A DNA stretch of 64,000 bases from Muscardinus avellanarius (taxonomy: Eukaryota > Chordata > Mammalia > Rodentia > Gliridae): the NCBI GenBank assembly GCA_963383645.1, contig OY726569.1, positions 78,554,711 through 78,618,710 of the forward strand. The letters are read 5' to 3'. The notes under the pieces were generated by a model. That model was given only the letters and a program-made list of their open reading frames with translations. It was not told where the DNA came from and ran no database searches. Shown here piece by piece: positions 9,234 through 15,600 of the stretch. Numbering within the stretch: the first letter of the stretch is position 1; the number at the start of each line of letters is the position of its first letter. Made by a program: the position numbers and the translations under genes.

Positions 9234-12099
9234 CCTGAGGATCGAACCCAGGGGCATTCTAACTCTGAGCTACACTCCTTTCCCTATTTTATTTTGAAAC
9301 AGGGTCTTAGTTTCTGAAGCCCTTGCTGTTTCCTTCCTTCCTTCCTTCCTTCCTTCCTTCCTTCCTTCCTTCCTTTCCCTTCCTTCCTCTTTCTCTCTTT
9401 CTTTCTTTTTCTTTCTTTCTTCTTTCTTTGTGTGGAACTAGGAGTTGAACTCTGGGGTATTCTACCTCCGAGCTACACCTCCAGCCCTATTTTTTATTCT
9501 CTATTTTGAAACAAGGTCTCACTGAGTTGCAAAAGGCCTCACTAAGTAGCTGAGGCTGTCAGTGAACCATGATCCTCCTGTCTCAGCCTCCCAAATGCTG
9601 GGATTACAAGTGTGTGTTTTTATTCTTCATTTTGAAAGAGTCTTGCTAAATTACAAAGTGCCTCACTAATTAGCGGAGGCTGGCCCTGGATTTGAAATCC
9701 TCCTGTCTCAGCCTCTCAAGTACTGGGATTACAAGCCTGCACCACCACCCTGGCTCTTGGTTATGTTTCTCCGGCTGCCCTCAACCCTGAGATCCTCTTA
9801 TCTCAGCTTATCACTTTCTTTAAGAAGTCTCCACCTCAAATCTGGGCTAAATACCTAACCGTGGTGCTCATAAAGCACTTGAATCTATTTCTCTTGTCAG
9901 GTTATAAAATAATAGCTTGTTTAGTTAAATTCCTCTCCTTAGATCATCAGAGAATTGTGTCCTTGGCCTGCAGCATGGTTCTTGGAATACAGTAACTTAT
10001 TAGCGTTTTGCAGAATGAGCTAAGTGTGGAGGGGCATGCCTGTAATCACAGCTAGTCAGGAGGCTGAGGCAGGAGGACTGCAAGGCCGGCCTGGGCAACT
10101 TACTGATAATCTATTTCGGGGGTGGGGGGAAGCTGGGTATGGTGGCATGCCTGTAACCCTGGGATTTCGGAGGCTGAGACAGGAGTATCAAAAGTTTGAG
10201 GACAGCCTCAACAACCTAGCAAGACCTTGTTCAAAACAAAAGCATTTTTAAAAAAAGGGCTGGGGTATAGTTGGGAGGTAGAATGCTTCTGGGTTCAACT
10301 CTCAGTAAAAAAAAAAAAAAAAGGCTGGAGATGTAGCTCAGTGGTAGAGTGCTTGTTTACCCTGCAAGAGGCCATGAGTTTATCCCTAGATCCAAAAAAC
10401 AAAAGTAAACAATAAATACATCTGCAGAATTCACCATGCAATCACTTGATACTAATTTTAGCTCATATGTTGTCTCTTATGGGCCAGAAAATACACTGAT
10501 CAGCCAACTCGAACATTTTAGGTCACTTCAGCTTTATTTTTTCATTGGAAGCTTCTCTGCTCATAGGGGGGTATAAAAGGCACTGAATCTGGTATAATAG
10601 AACATTATCATACAGTTTTTTTTTTTTGTGTGTGTGGTACTGGGAATGGAACCCAGGGGCATTCTACCTCTGAGCTACACCTCCAGACCTATTTTATTTT
10701 TACTTTGAAACAGGGTCTTACTGAGTTGCAGAGGGCCTCGCTAAGTTGCTGAGGCTGGTGGCGAACCTGTGATCTTCTTGTCTCTGCCTTCCAAGTACTG
10801 GGATTACAGGAGTGTGCCACCATGCCCAGCTTATCATAAAGTTTTTGATAGGTTAGGTTGCATATCTTTTCATTATTTTCAAAGAAACACTCATTAGCAC
10901 TGTTGACTATGCACTATGGCCAGTCACACCAAACTTCTGTTCTCTAGATCTTCATTTCTCATCTGTTTCCTTTACCAGGAACTCCCTCCTCCTCTTGGCT
11001 AATGACCCATTGGTCTTTGCAACACTTGGGACCAGAGTCAGCTCCTTTTGGAAACTTTTCCTGAATTATACAGGTTGAGCGTGGGGCTATGTCCCTGCAG
11101 TACCCTGGGCACTCCTGTTGTTTAGCATGGATTACTGAATTACAATAGGGAAGCCGGGATCACAGGCCTGGGGCTTGCAGCTTTGCTACCTTTAGACCTC
11201 TTTAGGTTGCCTTTAAAGACTTAGTCCCCCATGGGCAGAACTGAAGGTGTCTCGGGTACTTGAAGAGCTGGCTTTGGGGCAAAAACTTTTTTGTCTTCCT
11301 CCTCTCGTTTTCTATTACCTGTTTTGGAGATGTGTAGTCCTTAGGGTGTATGTGGGAAAGAGTGGTAGCACACAATGTGCCCTTTACGTCCAATATGAAC
11401 ACTGTAACTTCGCTGAGCAAAAGTTTAACTGAGTCTTGGCAAGAAAGCCCTGAGCCTGTGGAAAGTTCAGAGCCGTCACAGTTGGGGAAAACAGCTTAGC
11501 AAATGGCTGCCTTTGGTGAATAGCTAGTGCACATTTCTAGGAGAATCAAAGTTCATTTTCTGACCCCTTGTGTGCCCCCTCCTCCTTACCTCGGATTATG
11601 GACAGAGAAATTGGGAGAAAGGAGCAATTTGGACGTTCCTGGTCAGGGGAAAGAGCTCCAAGAAAGGTGACCAGAAAAGGGAGTTTCTGAGGGGAGAGAA
11701 GTGGCTGGTGAGGGGGTGACAGGGCAAACGGTGGGCGGGCCGAGGTGAGGGCCTGCGACTGACAGCAGGGACACAGAAATACTGGCGGAGAGTGGGCCAG
11801 AGCCGGAAAAACGGAGGCTCAGTAATCAAAGGTCGGGGGGCCCCGGGGTGACAGTGCAGGGCTGGATTCAGGGCGAGGGAAGGTCCCAGTGAGGGAGTGG
11901 GACAGGGACGCACGGGTCGGTGGGACCAGGGCGACACGGGGTCGGCCAATAAGGGGCTGAGCTAAAAGTCGGTCCCGCCGGAGCATGGCTTAGAGTGGGC
12001 GGAAAGGTGCCATTCCTAGCTTCGTGGTCCCTCGGCGCCACCCTCACTCGCCTGCAGGATCCGGGCTCGCACTGCCGCCGCCGCCGCCACCGCCGCCAT
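635..12099 (-). CDS. ALDH6A1: ALDH6A1 (MMSDH), 5' part of gene, five coding exons, partial
   Basis: Mitochondrial CoA-acylating methylmalonate-semialdehyde dehydrogenase. It converts methylmalonate and malonate semialdehydes to propionyl-CoA and acetyl-CoA in valine and thymine catabolism. Coding exons, read leftwards: 12099-12052, 3989-3933, 1652-1578, 1413-1252, 713-635; together 421 bases, 140 codons plus one base. The peptide runs from an Ala/Arg-rich mitochondrial presequence through PTVKLFIDGKFVESKSDKWI and ATNEVIGRVPQSTKAEMDAA to ITLEQGKTLADAEGDVFRGL, matching the N-terminal part of the mammalian enzyme. The catalytic Cys and the NAD-binding core lie in exons beyond the left edge. The presequence exon appears two residues shorter than the human one as I remember it. 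Each junction keeps the reading frame, and no disabling change is seen. The gene is divergent from LIN52 and shares its promoter. Confidence 0.96.
758..845 (-). mobile_element. Free ID element
   Basis: Reverse of a tRNA-Ala-like ID: 'gcaatgctggaagtcaaactc...ctaagcaagcattctaccactgcgctaca'. It is the monomeric tRNA-derived form, with the anticodon-arm region that the dimeric SINEs have lost. Confidence 0.75.
846..877. repeat. (TG)n microsatellite
   Basis: About 15 TG units between an ID element and the tail of a minus-strand SINE. Confidence 0.95.
876..1073 (-). mobile_element. Dimeric SINE, form I
   Basis: A complete reverse copy, from 'ttactggggatggaaccc' to 'accacacccagct'. It lies between ALDH6A1 exons 5 and 4. 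Confidence 0.9.
1252..1413 (-). CDS. ALDH6A1: ALDH6A1 coding exon 4
   Basis: 162 bases (54 codons) between acceptor ccctcag and donor gtaaga. It encodes ATNEVIGRVPQSTKAEMDAA onwards to QQLIKENL. The 'P..TKAEMDAA..A..AF..W' pattern is the family's N-terminal signature. Phase 0 at both ends. Confidence 0.97.
1578..1652 (-). CDS. ALDH6A1: ALDH6A1 coding exon 3
   Basis: Acceptor attccccag and donor gtaagc bracket 75 bases (25 codons) encoding PTVKLFIDGKFVESKSDKWI followed by DIHNP, the start of the mature aldehyde dehydrogenase fold. Phase 0 at both ends. Confidence 0.97.
1781..2137 (+). mobile_element. Form I SINE with an expanded purine tail, then an extra ID half
   Basis: A full dimer at 1781-1985 ends in a (GGAA)n(GAAA)n tract at 1986-2073. 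A second right half follows at 2074-2137 ('gggctgggggtgtagcttggagg'). The tract probably grew from the A-rich tail or linker. Confidence 0.85.
1986..2073. repeat. (GGAA)n(GAAA)n pure purine tract
   Basis: 88 bases of uninterrupted purine on the plus strand, changing from GGAA to GAAA units near 2030. Confidence 0.97.
2266..2474 (-). mobile_element. Dimeric SINE, old
   Basis: Reverse copy, 'ttggcagtactagggatgg' to 'ctaccaaacctggcc', well diverged. Confidence 0.85.
2597..2930 (+). mobile_element. Form I SINE followed by a B1 half
   Basis: A full dimer at 2597-2786 ('agctgggcttggtgg' to 'aagtaccacc'). At 2832-2930 a second plus-strand B1 monomer ('agccaggtgtggtgg' to 'gagaccttgtttcc') has no ID half. 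Confidence 0.85.
3056..3236 (+). mobile_element. Form III SINE
   Basis: It has the form III marks 'gcgctggcttaggagacc' and 'agaagggcttccaggaacccc', with a short deletion between the halves. Confidence 0.88.
3245..3579 (+). mobile_element. B1 half, then form II SINE in tandem
   Basis: At 3245-3375 a left half with a deleted 5' region ('ctgggcgttgcttgtaatcc'). A full dimer at 3376-3579 ends 'attcccagtaccac' and runs into an (AAT)n tail. Confidence 0.85.
3577..3641. repeat. (AAT)n then (AAC)n tail
   Basis: About 15 AAT/ATA units followed by AAC units, at the 3' end of the preceding SINE. Confidence 0.95.
3641..3714 (+). mobile_element. Free ID element
   Basis: 'ggagaggatgtatagcacttgcttagcatgcacaaggcc' ending 'ccagcacc' plus an A-rich tail, the monomeric tRNA-Ala-like form. 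Confidence 0.8.
3933..3989 (-). CDS. ALDH6A1: ALDH6A1 coding exon 2
   Basis: Acceptor cctcacag, then 57 bases encoding VSSKVNSTWYPASSFSSSV, then donor gtgagt. Phase 0 at both ends. It completes the mitochondrial presequence region (Ser-rich, with Lys). Confidence 0.95.
3990..4413. other. Unique intronic sequence, ALDH6A1 intron 1
   Basis: No repeat or gene recognised. It contains a short G-rich stretch at about 4124-4170. Confidence 0.5.
4414..4726 (-). mobile_element. Form I SINE with GT-rich tail plus an internally deleted SINE
   Basis: A (GTGTGC)n tail at 4414-4454, then a reverse SINE to about 4626. At 4661-4726 a second reverse copy keeps only its two ends ('ggtggtactggaggtggaacc' joined to 'gggattacaaacg'), with the middle lost. 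Confidence 0.8.
4754..5429 (+). mobile_element. Three plus-strand SINEs stacked at one target (II, III, I)
   Basis: Dimers at 4754-4962 (form II), 4996-5211 (form III) and 5228-5407 (form I, with AAAT tail to 5429). The target AAAATGCCAT occurs before each one, at about 4741, 4985 and 5213. The form III copy carries a short internal duplication of 'gtgtagcc'. Confidence 0.88.
5668..5843 (-). mobile_element. Form I SINE, minus
   Basis: 'ttggtcctggggattgaaccc' to 'gtgctactttctcagctt', with part of the B1 half deleted. Confidence 0.85.
5886..6092 (+). mobile_element. Form I SINE
   Basis: A near-complete copy, 'agccgggcatgacggcgcacg' to 'cagtactgcaaaa'. 'GACCTGCA' flanks both sides (about 5879 and 6130), compatible with a TSD. 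Confidence 0.9.
6415..6708 (-). mobile_element. ID half and old dimeric SINE
   Basis: A reverse right half at 6415-6476, then a full reverse dimer at 6500-6708 ('ggtgttaggaattgaacc' to 'catgtgacatcatccc'). Confidence 0.8.
6709..7364 (+). other. Old non-SINE sequence, possibly L2-derived
   Basis: About 650 bases without a rodent SINE. The text ('ccagtggctccctacatgcc', 'ctgctctgctttctcc') resembles worn L2-type sequence, but I cannot assign it firmly. Confidence 0.4.
7365..8103 (-). mobile_element. Minus-strand SINE cluster around TTTC arrays
   Basis: A partial dimer (7365-7480), a TTTC array, a short ID fragment (about 7605-7640), a second TTTC array, a full form II dimer (7697-7900), a B1 half (7900-8052) and a further fragment to 8103. 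The arrays probably expanded from SINE tails. Confidence 0.75.
7481..7697. repeat. (CTTT)n arrays
   Basis: Two pyrimidine arrays (about 7484-7602 and 7638-7697), separated by a short ID-derived fragment. Confidence 0.95.
8127..8320 (+). mobile_element. Dimeric SINE, old
   Basis: 'gtggtggcttttgtaatccc' to 'cagttcccagtgctc'; both halves recognisable. Confidence 0.8.
8393..8930. mobile_element. Three-level nest: ID containing form I SINE containing form III SINE
   Basis: A plus-strand ID (8393-8461, resuming 8907-8930) is split by a minus-strand form I dimer (8463-8536 and 8764-8906). That dimer is in turn split in its A/T-rich linker by a minus-strand form III copy (8583-8763) with a TTTA tail. 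TSD pairs: CCCACTCTT around the outer insert, TTCTATT around the inner one. Confidence 0.85.
8536..8583. repeat. (TTTA)n
   Basis: The tail of the nested form III SINE. Confidence 0.95.
9203..9757 (-). mobile_element. Minus-strand SINE cluster with TG and CCTT arrays
   Basis: (TG)n at 9203-9231, a truncated dimer (9232-9309), a (CCTT)n array (about 9330-9430), a form I dimer lacking its last bases (9428-9618), then another B1 half (9619-9757). Confidence 0.8.
10018..10398 (+). mobile_element. B1 monomer, old dimeric SINE and free ID in a row
   Basis: B1-like monomer 10018-10126 ('cctgggcaacttac' core, no ID half), dimer 10130-10322, then a free ID 10323-10398 ('ggctggagatgtagctcagtgg' to 'tatccctagatcc'). 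Confidence 0.8.
10616..10832 (-). mobile_element. Form I SINE, minus
   Basis: Poly-T/TG tail, then 'ggtactgggaatggaaccc' to 'caccatgcccagctt'. Confidence 0.9.
10833..12051. other. SINE-free start of ALDH6A1 intron 1, turning into CpG-rich DNA
   Basis: No repeats or exons recognised. From about 11.6 kb the sequence becomes GC- and CpG-rich and continues into the shared promoter. Confidence 0.6.
12052..12099 (-). CDS. ALDH6A1: ALDH6A1 coding exon 1 (start codon, presequence)
   Basis: ATG is at 12099-12097 (minus), giving 16 codons ending R-A-R-I-L-Q. The Ala run is encoded by a GCC/GCG repeat that reads as (CCG)n on the plus strand at about 12074-12096. The donor on the minus strand reads CAG|GCGAGT, so it is a GC donor rather than GT. 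The frame (phase 0) requires this position: the nearest GT, four bases further on, would shift the frame and hit a stop in exon 2. Confidence 0.93.
12074..12096. repeat. (CCG)n coding repeat
   Basis: An interrupted CCG/CCA run that encodes the Ala stretch of the ALDH6A1 presequence on the minus strand. Confidence 0.9.
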
Positions 12100-12625
12100 G
12101 GCTCCGGGCTGCCTCTCCTCCGCTCCCCAAGCCTCTGCTGTGGGTGCCTACCTAGCGGTGGCGCTGCCAGGACTCGCCCCCATCCTGCCCGACCTCCTCA
12201 TTGGGAAAGAGGACCATTCTCTCTAGCCAATCACCCGCCCGAATACCTGACCCCACCCCTCATTTCCAGGCTTAGGAATACGTGATTGGTCAGAAGCAGG
12301 CGCGTTCTCCAGCCCTCCCACCTCAGCCAATTCTATTGGCGGAGATAGGGAGACGCCCCTGACTTGGATACTTATATTGAGCTCACGGGGAAGACGCCCC
12401 CTAACCCAGAACCGCGATTGGCCACAGTCTTGGCCGAGGGCCCGCCCCCTCACTGAGGAAAGTAAATAGATCCTCCAAGAATTTTCCACCCGGTCTAACA
12501 CAACTACAGCGCGAGGGGCGGAGCCATAATTGGGGGCGGGGATATGTAAATGAGCACAGGGGCGGGGAAAATAGACCTGCTGCGAGATAGGGTTTCTCCT
12601 TGGGGGCGTGGCTTGGGATCTCCGC

Positions 12626-12634
12626 TTTCCCGCC
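12626..12634 (+). promoter_or_regulatory. E2F-type site TTTCCCGCC next to the LIN52 start
   Basis: TTTCCCGCC matches the E2F core (TTTSSCGC) 24 bases before the LIN52 ATG. LIN52 is part of the DREAM complex that acts through E2F/CHR promoters, so feedback control is plausible but inferred. Confidence 0.6.
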
Positions 12635-12647
12635 GACGGTTGGCCGG

Positions 12648-12657
12648 GTCACGTGAC
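12648..12657. promoter_or_regulatory. Palindromic E-box GTCACGTGAC abutting the LIN52 ATG
   Basis: A perfect 10-base palindrome with a CACGTG core, the consensus for USF and MiT/TFE bHLH-ZIP factors. It ends exactly at the base before the start codon, so it is either in the 5' UTR or at the transcription start. Confidence 0.65.
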
Positions 12658-12688
12658 ATGGGTTGGAAGATGGCGTCTCCCACGGAAG
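12658..12688 (+). CDS. LIN52: LIN52 coding exon 1
   Basis: ATG at 12658 starts M-G-W-K-M-A-S-P-T-E, followed by one base of a Gly codon and the donor GTAAGA. This upstream ATG was chosen over Met5 because mammalian LIN52 begins MGWKMASP. Confidence 0.95.
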
Positions 12689-15600
12689 GTAAGAGCCGGC
12701 TTAGAGATCCTTGGCCTGCAACCTCTTTCTTTGCTTTTCTGGGAACTTTTCCTCGCCATCTGTCCCTCGCTATTAAACGTCTTTCTCGAGCTCTTTTCTC
12801 TTTCACTTCGTTTCCTTGGGATGCTTCCCCGTCTTTAGTTCGCGGGTTCTTCACAGTGTCTGGTGAAGGTGCCCTGTACCAGGCGGGTGGAGGAGGGCAT
12901 CAGCAGGGGACCCATTCCGGGCCAAAGGACGGGGGATCGCACTGGCCCTTACCTCCATTTGGGTGAGGCTGAGGGTCGAAAAGGGAATCCTGCTAAGGGA
13001 AAGGAGGTGCCTTATTAGCCAACTCCTCGGGCCTCCCTTGAAGTGTTGGTTTTATTCTCAGTGAACCGGGGTGGAATGATTCTCTCAAGCCCGAGGTGGG
13101 GTTGGTGTCAGACATCCTGGGACTGAATCGCAGGAGAAACACGATACTCTCTTACATTCTCAATTTGGGATCATTGCCTGTCCCAGCTGCAGGAAAAGCA
13201 GGTGGGGGTAAGCAGGTGGGGGTGGGAGGAAACTCCTTCCAGCCCCTTGAGAGTCTGGGGGAGGGGGGGTTGAGAATGAAGCTGATTGTGTGTGTGGTTG
13301 TGGGGATTGAGCCCAGGAAGGTTCTACTTCTGGGTTACACTTACAGCCGTTATTTACTTATATTTATTTTGTGGTGCTGGGGATTGAATCCTCCCAGCTC
13401 TTTTATTTTTTTCTTCTTCTTGGAAACAGGGTGTCTCTAGGTTTTTGAGAGTCTTGCTATGTTATTGAAGCTGTCCTCGAACCTGCGATCCTTGTGTCTG
13501 TACACAACTTTGGTGGTACACAACTGTAATCCCAGTTACTGGGGGATTACATGTGTGTACCACCAAATCCGACTTTTATTTTTTATTTTTATTTATTTAT
13601 TTTTGTGTGGGACTGGGTATTGAACCCAGAGGCATTCTGCCTCCAAGTTACACCCCCAGCCCCATTTTATTTATTTGGAAACAGATTCTTACTAGGTTGC
13701 TGAGAGCCTAAGTTGCTGAAGCTGGCTGAAAAGCGGATCCTACTGTCTCACCCTCCCAAGTACTGGTATTACAAGCATGAACCACCACACTGGCTATTTT
13801 TTATTTTAAAATAGGGTCTCACTAAAGACCTTTAGTGAAAGCCTTGCTAAATTGCTAAGGCTGGCTTTGAACCTGTGATCCTCCTGTGTCAGCCTCCCAA
13901 GTACTGGGATTATAGGTTTCTGCCACTGTGCCTGGCAGAGAATTGATACTTTAAAAAAAATTTTTTTTTTGCAGAAATGGGGATTGAACCCAGGGGCATT
14001 CTACCTCCAAGCTACACCTCCAGCCCTATTTATTATTATTATTATTATTTTTTTTTTTTTTTGGTGGTACTTGAGATGGAACCCAGGGGCCTTCTACCTC
14101 TGGGCTATACCCCCAGACTTATTTTTTATATTTTATTTGGAAATAGGGTCTCTTAAGCCAGCTGAGGCTGTCTTCCAACCTTCATGATCCTCCTGTCTCA
14201 GCCTCCCAAGCGTGGGGATTACAAGTGTGCGCTACCAGGCCCGGTTTATTCTCTATTTTGAAACAGGGTCTCACTAAGTTGCAAAGGGCCTCAATAAGTA
14301 GCTGAGGCTGGAAGTGAACCTGTGATCCTTCTGTTTCAACCTTCCAAGTACTGGGATTACAAGCATACGCCACTATGCCCGGCTTAGAATTGATTTTTTT
14401 TTTAATGTAGTCTTGCAGGAGGTGTCTAAATCTCTCGTGTGTCTGTGTTTCCTTAGGCCAAATGAATGAACAGTTTCTGCTTATATGCAAAGCTGCAAGT
14501 CATTTTAGGTAGCAATTAGGTGGTCGTTTTGGTATATTCTGCTTTAGTAAATTAGGGTCTTGTAGTCATTTTTGAACTCACTTAATTTTGATTAGGTTTC
14601 TCCCAGCCCCACATTGATTCCATTGATAGTTTTTTCCTCCTGAAACAAACATGTTTTCTGTTTGGAAGGAATTTTGGAAGTTCATTTTAGGACTGTGGAA
14701 ACTGAGGCTAAGGAGATCTATATTGGGTACCCAGTATATAAAAGGCACATGCTGGGTTCTTTGGAAGCTGGAAGAATGACTCAAATATGTAAACATTTTT
14801 CAGATCCAGGTCTCCTCTTGATGCTTTTCCAGAACACAGTTTTTGTAGTTGTCCCTTTCACCATAATTCACTCTCTCTCTTCATTGTCAGCATAGTTATT
14901 CTGTTAACTTCGACTCTTTAATGCCTAATTATAAATTCTAAGTCTGTCTTATTTACAGTTGGATCTCTGGGTTTAGCACAGGTCCTGGCAAGCAGTCAGC
15001 CTTCAATTAGAATTTATTAAAAGGTTAGATATATGTTATAATAAAATATTTGATTTTACATTTTAGATTCAACTGAGTCTCAAGTTTTTGAGCACAGGAA
15101 CTGTTTAAGAAATTATGGATGTTTAGCCGGGCGTGGTGGCACACGCTTGTAATCCCCGCGCTTGGGAGGCGGAGACAGGAGGATCGCGCCAGTTCGAAAC
15201 CAGCCTCTCTGGCTTAAGAGACCCTGTTTCCAAATAAAAATATAAAAATAGGTCTGGGAGTGTAGCCCGGAGGTAGAAGGGTTTCTAGGAACCCCAGTAC
15301 CACCAAAAAACTAAAACAAAAACAGAAATGATGGATGTTCAGATCAGTAAAGATTCTCCTTCTACCTTCTGCCTGTGTATGCTCTTCTTAAAAGGTCTTT
15401 TTCTCTCCTGAAAACAAAACAAAAACAGCTTTTAAGAAGTCAACTGAAGTAAGGCATGGTGGTTCATGTTTGTAATCCTAGTACTTGGGAGGCTGAGACA
15501 GGAGGATTGCAGGTTCAAGACCAGCCTCAGCAACTTAGTAAGACCCTGTTTCAAAATAAATAACAAAATCGAACTGGGGTGTTGCTTGGAGGTGGAACAG

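Larger units (their letters stand above)
8320..10010 (+). mobile_element. L2 fragment(s) interrupted by SINEs
   Basis: L2-like text surfaces between younger insertions: 'aaatctggtcagatcac...atgttcaaaacctc' (8355-8390), 'cttccactgcccttgggataaag...ctgctccagcc' (8957-9200) and 'cataaagcacttgaatctat...gcagcatggttcttgg' (9820-9995). The order is that expected for an L2 3' region on the plus strand. Confidence 0.6.
12100..12657. promoter_or_regulatory. Bidirectional ALDH6A1/LIN52 promoter, CpG-rich and TATA-less
   Basis: 558 bases separate the two divergent start codons. The interval is GC-rich, without an obvious TATA box. It holds CCAAT cores in both orientations at 12200-12204(-), 12227-12231(+), 12285-12289(-), 12327-12331(+), 12335-12339(-), 12417-12421(-) and 12529-12533(-). 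Several match the fuller NF-Y context (agCCAATca, tgATTGGtca). GC boxes lie at 12532-12541 and 12559-12567. Transcription start sites cannot be fixed from sequence alone. The CpG-rich zone extends leftwards to roughly 11.6 kb and rightwards past LIN52 exon 1. Confidence 0.88.

Noticed and set aside
12098..12100. Plus-strand ATG in perfect Kozak context (gccgccATGG)
   Set aside because: It is the reverse complement of the ALDH6A1 start region (a near-palindrome) and the plus-strand reading has no known homolog.
11596..12285. Long open frames on both strands upstream of LIN52
   Set aside because: Proline/arginine-rich translations of GC-rich promoter DNA with no homology that I recognise.
12550..12966. 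138-codon open frame across LIN52 exon 1
   Set aside because: It is out of frame with LIN52 and lies in CpG-rich DNA, where stops are rare by chance.
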